This document shows positions 16,790 to 25,187 of a DNA stretch of 63,514 bases, in pieces (the stretch's first letter is position 1; each line of letters begins with the position of its first letter). Made by a program: the position numbers and the translations under genes. Location: the NCBI GenBank assembly GCA_016288155.1, contig JAEEYP010000110.1, positions 1-63,514 of the forward strand, given 5' to 3'. The DNA comes from Clostridiales bacterium (GTDB lineage Bacteria > Bacillota > Clostridia > Oscillospirales > CAG-272). The notes under the pieces are model-generated. The model was not told the DNA's origin and ran no database searches. It worked only from the letters and a program-made list of their open reading frames with translations.

Positions 16790-17680
16790 ATGAAAAAGCT
16801 CGTGTGCCTGCTTCTCGCCGCCGTCGGCATGACGGCGCTCGCTTCCTGCTCCTCCGTGAAGGAGCCCGCGCCGCTGCGCCGCGGCGTTTACGTCTCCGGG
16901 AGCGGGGAGGGGGAAATCTACGCCTCCTTCGCCGCCGACGGGAGCTGGGTCGGCGGCACCGCCGAGGGGATGCGTTCGACCGACGGAGAGTGGACGGCGA
17001 ATGGGAAGACGGTCACCGCCCAAACGACGTATCCGGGCGGGAAGACGGGGCGCGTCACCTTCGAGGCCGCCTCGGAGACGGAGATCACCGTGACCGCCGT
17101 GGACTGGGACCCGGAGCGCGATCCGTGGACGGAGGTGGGCGACGTCTATACGCTGTACACGCCGGACGCGGATTTCATGGAGATCCTTTCCGCCGACCGG
17201 GCGCTCGCTGAAGCGAAGCGAGACGGACTCCCCGTCATGGAGGGTCTGCGGGTCACGTCGGGGCAGGAGAGCTGGGACGCCTTTTACGCGAAGGTCACAG
17301 CGGGGGAACCGGCGTCCGTTTTGTACCTGTCGTATTACACGCTCGATCCGGCGCACGTGAGCGAGGAGCTCTACGCGAAGGAAAAGGATCGGTATCCGAT
17401 GGCGTTTTACAGCTGGCTGGAGTACGACGGGGAGAAGTTCACCTACATGGTTCGCATGACGACGGAGGAAGCGATCGAGGAGCGCTCCGTTTTCCCGTAC
17501 CTTCTGCACTTCACCGGCGACGCACCGCAGCAGGCGGCGTTCTCGCACTACGATCGCTACGTCCTCTCGGACGATCCGACGGTCACGTGGGAGCAGATCG
17601 AGTCGGCGATGTTCAGCTCTGTCTACGAGGAAAGCCGCCGCTTCCGCACGCGCGACGTGTACACGAATCTCATAGACTGA
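16790..17680 (+). CDS. Lipoprotein of unknown function in the BlaI/BlaR1 operon
   Basis: A 296-residue predicted lipoprotein. The signal peptide MKKLVCLLLAAVGMTALASC ends at a lipobox Cys20. Residues 25-110 look like a small beta-rich domain (GVYVSGSGEGEIYASF, WTANGKTVTAQTTYPGG). The rest has no family I recognise. GGGAGGG places the start at ATG 16790. The gene follows the M56 protease by about 30 bases and precedes a membrane protein by 12, so the four genes probably form one operon. Because the protease lacks a sensor domain, this exported protein could be its sensor or its effector. That is inference. Confidence 0.75.
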   Translation: MKKLVCLLLAAVGMTALASCSSVKEPAPLRRGVYVSGSGEGEIYASFAADGSWVGGTAEGMRSTDGEWTANGKTVTAQTTYPGGKTGRVTFEAASETEITVTAVDWDPERDPWTEVGDVYTLYTPDADFMEILSADRALAEAKRDGLPVMEGLRVTSGQESWDAFYAKVTAGEPASVLYLSYYTLDPAHVSEELYAKEKDRYPMAFYSWLEYDGEKFTYMVRMTTEEAIEERSVFPYLLHFTGDAPQQAAFSHYDRYVLSDDPTVTWEQIESAMFSSVYEESRRFRTRDVYTNLID

Positions 17681-17692
17681 GGAGGGACGGGG

Positions 17693-18670
17693 ATGGATCC
17701 GCGCGTGTACCGCAGGTACTGCGTCGGCGTATGGCTCGTCGCCGCGGCGCTGGGGGCGTATCCTTTATACATGGGGATACGGGTCTTTGAACAGGTGATG
17801 AAGAACGGAGCGATACCGATCGCGGAGTATCCGAAGTACGTCATCCCCTATACGCCGCTCGCCGCGGCGCTGATCGTCGGGACGCTGCTCCTTCCGCTGC
17901 TCGGACGGCTGTGCGGACGGTGGGATCTCCCCGTCGGCGCCGGGATCTCCTCCGCCGTGTTTTTTCTCCTCGAGCGGATCATGGAGACGAAGATCCTTGT
18001 GGAGACGGTCGATCTCGTCCCGCTCGAAAGCTGGCAGATGTCGCTCTGCTATATCCCGCCGGAGCGGTACGCCACCCGGACGTGGGCGGCGGAGGACGTT
18101 CTCTTCGGCGAGTACAGCCCGGCGTTCAAACTCCATTTTTACCTGATCTCCGTCGTGATCCTCGTCACGCTGCTCGGTTGTTTCTACGGCTTCGGGCGGA
18201 TGATCCGCACGGGCGATCGGGGGCGGGAGCGCGCGCTCATCGTGCAGGCGGCGGCGACGGCGTCGTTTGTCGGCATGTGCATCTGGGCGTGCTTCACGGC
18301 GTTCTACCGCACGGGTGAGCTGACGGTGTCGCCGCTGTCCGCTTCGCTGATGGCGTCCTTCTTCCTCCTTCTCGGCATCGTCGTCGGCGTGTTCGTCGGA
18401 TCCTTTCTGCTCGGCAAAACGCGGGCGGTCTCCGTGTGGATCCCGGCGGTCTCCGCCGTTCTGACCGTACTTGCCATGTATATCGGGGAGATGATCCTTC
18501 TCCACGGGAATCTCTACCGCTTCGGCGAGGGCGTCTTCTTTTCCGGTCTCGGCGCGCTCGTGCTCGCCCCCGCCGATATCGCGGTCCTGCTCGCCTCCGG
18601 CGCGCTGACCGCATGGATCTGCCGGATGCTGCAGCCTGCCGCACAGACCGTAAAGAAAGAAGCAGAATGA
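17693..18670 (+). CDS. Polytopic membrane protein of unknown function
   Basis: A 325-residue protein with about seven or eight hydrophobic helices: near 11-30, 50-72, 80-95, 152-170, 185-205, 215-238, 250-270 and 280-300. Short hydrophilic loops separate them. I see no transporter or enzyme motif. Hydrophilic residues 105-140 (LVPLESWQMSLCYIPPERYA) may be an outside loop. It is the last gene of the BlaI/BlaR1-like cluster, 12 bases after the lipoprotein gene with a GAGGGACGGGG ribosome site, and ends at a terminator. It could be an export or resistance component responding to envelope stress, but sequence alone does not show it. Confidence 0.7.
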   Translation: MDPRVYRRYCVGVWLVAAALGAYPLYMGIRVFEQVMKNGAIPIAEYPKYVIPYTPLAAALIVGTLLLPLLGRLCGRWDLPVGAGISSAVFFLLERIMETKILVETVDLVPLESWQMSLCYIPPERYATRTWAAEDVLFGEYSPAFKLHFYLISVVILVTLLGCFYGFGRMIRTGDRGRERALIVQAAATASFVGMCIWACFTAFYRTGELTVSPLSASLMASFFLLLGIVVGVFVGSFLLGKTRAVSVWIPAVSAVLTVLAMYIGEMILLHGNLYRFGEGVFFSGLGALVLAPADIAVLLASGALTAWICRMLQPAAQTVKKEAE

Positions 18671-18679
18671 CTTTGTCCC

Positions 18680-18721
18680 AATCCCCCGGGAGCGTGAGCA
18701 CACGCATCCGGGGGGGTTTTG
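18680..18721 (+). terminator. Terminator of the BlaI/BlaR1 operon
   Basis: An imperfect stem with CCCCCGG in the left arm (about 18683-18689) and CCGGGGGG in the right arm (about 18709-18716), followed by GTTTTG. Reasonable intrinsic terminator. Confidence 0.7.
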
Positions 18722-18743
18722 TCATTTCGCGTTACGGACGGGG

Positions 18744-18772
18744 TTGACACCGTCCGCCGCATACGCTATAAT
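18744..18772 (+). promoter_or_regulatory. Sigma-A promoter of the GH36 gene
   Basis: TTGACA (18744-18749), 17 bases, TATAAT (18767-18772). Both hexamers are perfect consensus. Confidence 0.9.
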
Positions 18773-18848
18773 GATGCAAAAGGATCGCGCGTTTTCCGCG
18801 ATCCGACCTTCTCATCCGCCGACGGGCGGAAACGAAAGGAAGATACAT

Positions 18849-20810
18849 ATGAAAAGCCTTGCAGGAAAAGAAGACCTCGCGCTGCTGCCGCGCATATTCC
18901 CGTTTACCGCGCCCGCCGATATCCCGATCTCCTTTTTGTACGGAGAACGGTCCGTGTACGGGATCCCCGACGATTTTTCCCCGCGGGTGACTACGGAAAG
19001 AATAGACGCCTCCATCCTGCGCCGCACCGTGACGGGCGTCGACGCACGGGGGCTGGAGATCCGCGTCGAGTACGTGCAGTATCTCGACTCTGCGGCGACG
19101 GAGTGGCTCGCGTTTCTCACGAACCGCGGCGCCTCGGATACGCCGGTGATCTCCGATCTGTATATCGTCGACGGCGTCGTGCCGATGGAGGGAGCCGAGC
19201 TGTACCACGGGAACGGCGACGTCTGGGAGAACGGCTACGACTGGTCCGTCTCCGATCTTGCCGAACCCGTTGTGAAAGAGACGGCGGACGGCACCTCCTG
19301 CCGCGGCGCGTTCCCGTATATGCGCCTGCGGTGCCCGTCGTGGGGCGTCAATATCGCCGTCGGCTGGCCCGCCATGTGGCGGGCGGGATTTGAGAAGACG
19401 GACGGCGGCGTCCGCCTGACGGTCGGACAGAAAAGATGCCGTACCGTGCTCCATCCGGGGGAGACGCTGCGGACGCCGCGCGTCAACTTCGTCGCCTATG
19501 CCGGGGACAACGGGCGCGGGATCAATACGTGGCGGCGCTGGTATCTGACGCACGTTCTGCCGCGCACGGATGGGCAGCCGCTCGCAGGGAAGTATTGTTT
19601 GCACAATTTCATGGCGGGCGGTCATCCGGAATTCACCGGCGCGGACGAGGAGAATCAGCGTACGGCGCTCGCCGAATATATCCGCCGCGGTCTGAAGCCG
19701 GATCTCTGGTGGATCGACGCCGGGTGGTACCGCTGCCATTATGATTGGGGCGTGACGGGAGACTGGATACCGGACGCGGAGCGTTTCCCGCACGGGCTCG
19801 CCCCCATCGGCGAGGACTGCCGGCGAGCGGGCGTAGATCTTCTTCTGTGGTTCGAGCCGGAGCGGGTGCGCACCTCGACGGCGTTCTGCCGCGAGCATCC
19901 GGAGTGGCTTCTCACCCGCGCGAAAGATGCGGAAGACCGGCTCGTCGACCTCGGCTGCCGCGCCTGCTGCGACGCGCTCATCGATACGATCGACGCTCTC
20001 ATCAAGAAGAGCGGCATCCGCGTGTACCGGCAGGATTTCAACTTCAGTCCCGCCTCTTCCTGGGAGGAGGCGGAGGCGGAGGACCGCATCGGAGCGGTGG
20101 AGAACGCGCACGTGCAGGGGCTTCTCCGTCTGTGGGACACGCTGCTCGACCGCAATCCGGGCCTGTGGATCGACATGTGCGCTGGCGGCGGACGGCGCAA
20201 CGACCTTGAAACGATGCGCCGCGCCGTGCCGCTCCACTACACGGATATCGGCTACGGCAACCATCCCGTCAAGCAGAAGCAGCATCGGCAGATGTTCGAG
20301 TGGATCCCCTATTTCCGCGCGCACAATATGAACTGGGACGATCCGGTCACCGGGGAATACACGGGAGCGGATCATCCCGCGGACGCTTACAGCTATTACG
20401 TCGCCATGGCGCCCTGCATGACGGACATGACGCCGTACGACGCGGATGAGGAGCGTTTCGCGCTCGCGCGCAAAATGCAGACGATATGGCGGCGCGCCTC
20501 GGCGCTCATGCTGACGGGCGACTTTTATCCGCTGACGGAATGCCGCGAGTCCGCGCGGGATTTCTTCGCCGTGCAGTTCCACGATCCGGAAACGGGGCGC
20601 GGCATGGTCGAGATCGTGAGCAACAACGCGAACCCGGACGAACGTTTCACCGTGCGCTTTGAGGGACTGGAGCCGTGCGCCCGGTATCTTCTTACGAACG
20701 CGGAAACGGGCGCGCGGCGGGAGCTGACCGCGGAGGAGATGGCGAACGGCGTCGAATACGCGCTGCCGCGCCGCAGCGGGCTCATCGACTTCTACGAAAA
20801 ACGAGTCTGA
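18849..20810 (+). CDS. GH36 alpha-galactosidase
   Basis: A 653-residue cytoplasmic alpha-galactosidase of clan GH-D. The N-terminal beta-supersandwich (about 1-235) leads into a TIM barrel with LKPDLWWIDAGWYRC at about 282-296. The nucleophile Asp396 is in RVYRQDFNFSP and the acid/base Asp452 is in IDMCAGGGRRNDLE. Both match GH36. A C-terminal beta domain follows from about 580. It releases terminal alpha-galactose from oligosaccharides such as raffinose-type sugars. GGAAG precedes ATG 18849. The consensus promoter points to high expression. A small membrane protein gene starts 3 bases downstream. Confidence 0.92.
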   Translation: MKSLAGKEDLALLPRIFPFTAPADIPISFLYGERSVYGIPDDFSPRVTTERIDASILRRTVTGVDARGLEIRVEYVQYLDSAATEWLAFLTNRGASDTPVISDLYIVDGVVPMEGAELYHGNGDVWENGYDWSVSDLAEPVVKETADGTSCRGAFPYMRLRCPSWGVNIAVGWPAMWRAGFEKTDGGVRLTVGQKRCRTVLHPGETLRTPRVNFVAYAGDNGRGINTWRRWYLTHVLPRTDGQPLAGKYCLHNFMAGGHPEFTGADEENQRTALAEYIRRGLKPDLWWIDAGWYRCHYDWGVTGDWIPDAERFPHGLAPIGEDCRRAGVDLLLWFEPERVRTSTAFCREHPEWLLTRAKDAEDRLVDLGCRACCDALIDTIDALIKKSGIRVYRQDFNFSPASSWEEAEAEDRIGAVENAHVQGLLRLWDTLLDRNPGLWIDMCAGGGRRNDLETMRRAVPLHYTDIGYGNHPVKQKQHRQMFEWIPYFRAHNMNWDDPVTGEYTGADHPADAYSYYVAMAPCMTDMTPYDADEERFALARKMQTIWRRASALMLTGDFYPLTECRESARDFFAVQFHDPETGRGMVEIVSNNANPDERFTVRFEGLEPCARYLLTNAETGARRELTAEEMANGVEYALPRRSGLIDFYEKRV

Positions 20811-20813
20811 AGG

Positions 20814-21410
20814 ATGGACTGTCTGCTGCTCAGCGCTTCGCTCTTCATCAACGTGCTGTCGTGTCAGATCCTCCGCATCGCCTACTGCAGAAAGCACGTA
20901 AAAAACGCGGCGGATCTGCATCTGTTCAACGCCTTCTCGAGCGTCGTTACAGCGGCGGGGCTCGCGGCGTTCTGCGCCATCGGCGTCATGCAGAAGCTCC
21001 ATCAGACCTCCCGATACAAAGAAGAACTCGGCGCGTTCCTCGTCGCCGCGTTTATCTCCTCCGCGCTTCTTTCCTTCCTTCTGACCCTGTATCACGGTAA
21101 AAAAGAGTGCCGCCGTCCGTCGGCGTGCGGCGGCGGCGCGTCCGCCGCGCCGCTCGCGCTCTACTCTATCGCCTGCGGCGCGGGGATCGCTTTCTGTAAT
21201 CACTGCAATACGTATCTTTCCGGGGTGATCGATTCCGTGATCCTTTTTCCCGTGCTGTACGGCGGCTGCATGATCCTGACGACGGCGGCGGGTCTGATCC
21301 TGTGGAAAGAGAGGCTCACGCGCACGCAGACGGTCGGCATGATCCTCGGCTTCGCCGGGATACTGCTTTTATGCGGCGCCGACGCGCTCTGGATCCGCCT
21401 GTTCGGATAA
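20814..21410 (+). CDS. Short DMT/EamA-like membrane protein, possibly internally truncated
   Basis: A 198-residue protein with about six helices. The second half (about 112-197) is a normal EamA half: YSIACGAGIAFCNHCNTYLS, GGCMILTTAAGLILWKERLT, TVGMILGFAGILLLCG. The first half is much too short for the usual 10-helix, 280-300-residue transporter. It runs from an N-terminal pair of helices straight into IGVMQKLHQTSRYKEELGAF, which normally lies in mid-protein. About 80-90 residues seem to be missing. The ribosome site is poor (GAAGG abuts the ATG), so translation may depend on coupling to the GH36 gene 3 bases upstream. It may be non-functional or a small partner protein. Confidence 0.6.
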   Translation: MDCLLLSASLFINVLSCQILRIAYCRKHVKNAADLHLFNAFSSVVTAAGLAAFCAIGVMQKLHQTSRYKEELGAFLVAAFISSALLSFLLTLYHGKKECRRPSACGGGASAAPLALYSIACGAGIAFCNHCNTYLSGVIDSVILFPVLYGGCMILTTAAGLILWKERLTRTQTVGMILGFAGILLLCGADALWIRLFG

Positions 21411-21468
21411 GAAGGGAGAAAAACGCCGTCGGGAAACGTCGGAGGACGGAATATCGGACGATAAATGA

Positions 21469-21497
21469 TTGACAAACGGCGGACGGCGTGGTACAAT
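21469..21497 (+). promoter_or_regulatory. Sigma-A promoter of the capD-like gene
   Basis: TTGACA (21469-21474), 17 bases, TACAAT (21492-21497), 60 bases before the start codon. Confidence 0.88.
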
Positions 21498-21557
21498 AAT
21501 ATTCCGTATCATGCGAGATCGCGTCATACATCCGTCGATCGGGAGAGGTAGAATACG

Positions 21558-23549
21558 ATGAATACCGATAAGAAACAGACCTCGCGTTTCCGCTTCGAGC
21601 AGTGGTACAGGATCGCGCTGCTGCTCCTTTTGTGGGACGTGATTGCGGTGAACGCGTCGTATTTTCTGGCGCTGTGGCTGCGCTTCGATCTTCAGTATTC
21701 CCAGATCCCTTCCGAGTATTTCCAGGCGTGGCTCACGGTCATCCCGTTTTATACGGTACTCTGCGTCGTCGTTTTCTGGGTCATGCGTCTGTACCACAGT
21801 CTGTGGCGCTTTGCCAGCTATTCGGAACTGATGCTCGTCATAGCGGCATCGCTGATCACGAGCTCGCTGCACGCGATCGGTATCACACTGTTCCTTTGCC
21901 GGATGCCGATCTCCTATTATCTCGTCGGCGCGGTTCTTCAGTTTGCTTTCGTTCTCGGCATTCGCTTCGCGCGGCGATTCCTTCTGCTTTTGCGTGAGCA
22001 CAGAGCGACAAGCGATGCGTCCGGCGCAGTCACGCGCGTCATGATCATCGGCGCGGGTTCCGCGGGGCAGATGATCCTGCGGGATATCCGCCGCTCGGTT
22101 TCCGTTCAAGACAAGGTCGTCTGCTTTATCGACGACGATCCGAATACGTGGGGGCGGTATATCGACGGCGTGCCGATCGTCGGCAGCCGCGACGATATCC
22201 TTTCCAGCGTCGAGAAGTACAGCGTCAATAAGATCTATCTGGCGATCCCCTCCGCCACGCCGGAGGTGCGGCGGGATATTTTGAACATCTGCAAGGAGAG
22301 CGGCTGCGAGCTGAAGAATCTCCCCGGCATCTACCAGCTTCTGCGCGGCGACGTGACCGTTTCTTCCATGAAGGAAGTCGCCATCGAGGACCTGCTCGGC
22401 CGTGCGCCGATCCGTCCCGACATGGAGGAGGTCTTCCGCTTTATCTCCGGCAAGACCGTGCTCGTCACGGGCGGCGGCGGTTCCATCGGGAGCGAGCTTT
22501 GCCGGCAGATCGCGGCGCACAGCCCGCGTCAGCTCGTCATTTTCGATATTTATGAAAACAACGCCTATAGTATCCAGCTGGAGCTGAAAAAGAAGTATCC
22601 GGCGCTCGATCTTGCGGTGCTGATCGGCTCCGTGCGCGACAGCAGACGGATCTGCGGCGTCTTTGAGAACTATCGGCCGGATATCGTTTTCCACGCGGCG
22701 GCGCATAAGCACGTCCCGCTGATGGAGGGCAGCCCCTGTGAGGCGATCAAGAACAACGCCATCGGTACCTACAAGACGGCGTTTGCCGCCATGCTCTACG
22801 GCACGCAGCGGTTCGTGCTCATCTCGACGGACAAGGCGGTCAACCCGACGAACGTCATGGGCGCCTCCAAGCGCCTGTGCGAGATGATCGTCCAGTCCTT
22901 TGACGCGAAAATCAAGGAAGGGCAGGCGGAGGATCTCCCGAATCTTTTCACGCACGAAGGGATGAAGGAGAGGAGTACCGCTCTGAAGAATGCGAGAACG
23001 GAATTCGTGGCGGTCCGCTTCGGAAACGTGCTCGGCTCGAACGGATCGGTAATCCCGATCTTTAAGAGGCAGATCGCCGAGGGCGGTCCCGTTACCGTGA
23101 CGCATCCGGACATCATCCGGTATTTCATGACGATTCCGGAGGCGGTCAGCCTCGTCCTTCAGGCGGGCACGTACGCCCACGGCGGCGAGATCTTCGTGCT
23201 CGACATGGGCAGCCCCATGAAGATCGACACGCTCGCGCGCAATCTTATCAAGCTGTCCGGATACCGTCCGGACGTCGATATCAAGATCGAATATACGGGA
23301 CTCCGTCCGGGCGAGAAGCTGTATGAAGAAAAGCTGATGGCGGAGGAAGGGCTGAAGAAGACGGAAAACGAACTCATCCACATCGGCTGTCCGATCCCGT
23401 TTGATACGGACACCTTCCTCTCGCAGCTCGGACCGCTCATGAAGATCGCCTATGAGAACGACGAGGCGCATATCCGTGAGCGCATCGGAGAGATCGTCAC
23501 GACCTATCATCCGGCGGACAACGGCACGGCTCCGGCGCACGGCGCGTGA
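21558..23549 (+). CDS. Membrane-bound nucleotide-sugar 4,6-dehydratase (CapD/PglF/WbpM family)
   Basis: A 663-residue enzyme. Four N-terminal membrane helices (about 18-140) are followed by a CoA-binding-like Rossmann domain (VMIIGAGSAGQMIL, 161-174) and a catalytic SDR domain with TGGGGSIGSE at 304-313. The catalytic stretch is STDKAVNPTNVMGASK (423-438), where the usual SDR Tyr is Met, as is normal for this family. It dehydrates UDP-GlcNAc-type sugars to the 4-keto-6-deoxy form for surface polysaccharide or protein glycosylation. No glycosyltransferases are next to it, so it is an orphan here. GGGAGAGG precedes the ATG and it has its own promoter. The solute-binding lipoprotein gene follows by 73 bases. 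Confidence 0.93.
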   Translation: MNTDKKQTSRFRFEQWYRIALLLLLWDVIAVNASYFLALWLRFDLQYSQIPSEYFQAWLTVIPFYTVLCVVVFWVMRLYHSLWRFASYSELMLVIAASLITSSLHAIGITLFLCRMPISYYLVGAVLQFAFVLGIRFARRFLLLLREHRATSDASGAVTRVMIIGAGSAGQMILRDIRRSVSVQDKVVCFIDDDPNTWGRYIDGVPIVGSRDDILSSVEKYSVNKIYLAIPSATPEVRRDILNICKESGCELKNLPGIYQLLRGDVTVSSMKEVAIEDLLGRAPIRPDMEEVFRFISGKTVLVTGGGGSIGSELCRQIAAHSPRQLVIFDIYENNAYSIQLELKKKYPALDLAVLIGSVRDSRRICGVFENYRPDIVFHAAAHKHVPLMEGSPCEAIKNNAIGTYKTAFAAMLYGTQRFVLISTDKAVNPTNVMGASKRLCEMIVQSFDAKIKEGQAEDLPNLFTHEGMKERSTALKNARTEFVAVRFGNVLGSNGSVIPIFKRQIAEGGPVTVTHPDIIRYFMTIPEAVSLVLQAGTYAHGGEIFVLDMGSPMKIDTLARNLIKLSGYRPDVDIKIEYTGLRPGEKLYEEKLMAEEGLKKTENELIHIGCPIPFDTDTFLSQLGPLMKIAYENDEAHIRERIGEIVTTYHPADNGTAPAHGA

Positions 23550-23622
23550 CGGAGGACCGTTGCCGGAACGTTTACACAGTATACCGTACCCAAACGAATA
23601 CAACGGAAAGAAGGAAACGCCA

Positions 23623-25098
23623 GTGAAAAGACTGTTTGTTCTGTTCCTCGCGGCGGCGCTGCTTCTTCCGCTCGTCTCCTGTTCCAAGGACCCCACGCCC
23701 GCCGATACGTCCGCTCCCGCGTCCGATACGGCGACCGCGCCGGAGACGGAAGCGCCGATCTCCAAAGAGGATGAGGCGCTCGCGCATCTGCCGAAAAGAG
23801 ATTATGACGGAAGGAATTACAATATTGCCCAGTCCGTCGCCTTCTGGGAATTTGACGTGGAGGATCTGACGGGCGAACTGCTCAACGATGAGATCTACGA
23901 AAGAAATCGGGCGATCGAGGAACGCTGCGGCGTGACGATCACGGCGGAGAAGTACGGGCAGGCTTCCGGCAATACGCAGCTGACCGACCGGATCCTCGCG
24001 GATTCCATGACCGGGGACGCCTCGATCCAGCTCGTCTGCGACGGCGCGTTGTTTATGAGTACCGATCTGCGCAGCGGTTTGTACGCGGATTTTCACCGTC
24101 TCCCGTATATCGACCTTGACGCGCCGTACTGGGACAGCCGCGCCGTCGAGTCGTTCACAGTGCACGGAAAGCTCTATTTCATCAACGGCTCCTACAATCT
24201 CTCGAACAAGGGATCGGCGTACGCCATGTTCTGGAACCGCGAGCTGGCGGAAGATCTGAATATCCCCGATCTGTACGGCGTCGTGTGGGACGGAAAGTGG
24301 ACGGCGGACCGTATGCTCGAATACTGTCAGGTCGCCGCAAGCGATCTGAACGGCGACGGGAAGATGAGCCTGACCGAGGATCGGTGGGGCATCCTGCACG
24401 GGCATCCGGAGAATTATTTCGGCTTCACGGTCGGCATGGGATACACGCTGACCACGACGAACGATATCGGCGAGATCGTGGTGGACGTGAATGAACGGAA
24501 CGTCCGCGTGCTCGAAACGTGCGAAAAGATCGCCGACTACAGCATCGTCGGCTGGAACTGGCTGAAGCTTTGGAGAAATAACGGTCTCGATTCCTCCGGC
24601 GACTATCTGTTTGCGGAAGGGAACACGCTGTTCATTGACGGAAGGGCGGGGTACGTTCCGAACGTAGACTTCTCCTTCGGCGTTCTGCCTGCCCCGAAGC
24701 TGGACGAGGCGCAGAGGGACTATATCTCGATCTCTCACTATTACTCCGGATCCTACTGTGGGATCCCCTCCGCGCTCGGAGAAGAGGACAAGGACATGGC
24801 GGCGTTTCTGCTCGAGGCGCTCTGTGCGTACTCGCACGTCACCGTCTATCCCGTCTATACGGAGAACATCGTGCTGCACAAGAACTCGCCGGATCCGGAA
24901 GCCACGGCGGTCTTGCAGATGATCTTCGACAGCCTCTACTACGATATCGGGTATCACTGCAATTTCGTCGCGCCGCTCAACTTCAATCTCGTCTTCGTCT
25001 ATGGCGTCGATCAGTTCGCTTCGCGGGTCGCCGCCGATGCGGAAGCGACGAACGACGCGATCTATTACCTCATGGAGGAATATAAGGATCTGCCGTGA
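23623..25098 (+). CDS. Extracellular solute-binding lipoprotein
   Basis: A 491-residue lipoprotein with signal peptide and lipobox LVSC (Cys about 18), a Thr/Pro/Ala/Asp-rich linker (about 20-50) and a periplasmic-binding-protein fold. Family traits are LPKRDYDGRNYNIAQ, LLNDEIYERNRAIEERCGV and PYWDSRAVESFTVHGKLYFI. An EF-hand-like loop DLNGDGKMSLTED sits at about 244-256. It starts with GTG at 23623, supported by AAGAAGGAAA. Family members usually bind oligosaccharides for ABC importers, but no permease or ATPase gene is near. It shares architecture with the convergent lipoprotein at 25188-26678. Confidence 0.85.
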   Translation: MKRLFVLFLAAALLLPLVSCSKDPTPADTSAPASDTATAPETEAPISKEDEALAHLPKRDYDGRNYNIAQSVAFWEFDVEDLTGELLNDEIYERNRAIEERCGVTITAEKYGQASGNTQLTDRILADSMTGDASIQLVCDGALFMSTDLRSGLYADFHRLPYIDLDAPYWDSRAVESFTVHGKLYFINGSYNLSNKGSAYAMFWNRELAEDLNIPDLYGVVWDGKWTADRMLEYCQVAASDLNGDGKMSLTEDRWGILHGHPENYFGFTVGMGYTLTTTNDIGEIVVDVNERNVRVLETCEKIADYSIVGWNWLKLWRNNGLDSSGDYLFAEGNTLFIDGRAGYVPNVDFSFGVLPAPKLDEAQRDYISISHYYSGSYCGIPSALGEEDKDMAAFLLEALCAYSHVTVYPVYTENIVLHKNSPDPEATAVLQMIFDSLYYDIGYHCNFVAPLNFNLVFVYGVDQFASRVAADAEATNDAIYYLMEEYKDLP

Positions 25099-25110
25099 CC
25101 GGCGTTCCCC

Positions 25111-25167
25111 CGATACAAGCGAAGACCGTCCGCCGGATACGATCCGGCGGACGGTCTTCGCTTATCG
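25111..25167. terminator. Very long perfect hairpin between convergent genes
   Basis: 22 bases (25117-25138) pair perfectly with 25142-25163 around the 3-base loop ACG. CGAT (25111-25114) and ATCG (25164-25167) extend the stem past a 2-base bulge. There is no T-run on either strand. It lies between the stops of two convergent solute-binding protein genes and probably works as a bidirectional transcript end or RNA-stabilising structure. Confidence 0.75.
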
Positions 25168-25187
25168 GACGGTACGGTGCCGCGATG

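Noticed and set aside
15499-18670. Beta-lactam resistance operon.
   Set aside because: BlaI and BlaR1 relatives are present, but no beta-lactamase or penicillin-binding sensor domain is encoded.
18732-21203. An 823-codon minus-strand frame opposite the GH36 gene.
   Set aside because: Arg/His/Val-rich shadow of a real gene with conserved catalytic residues on the other strand; several similar frames lie opposite other genes.
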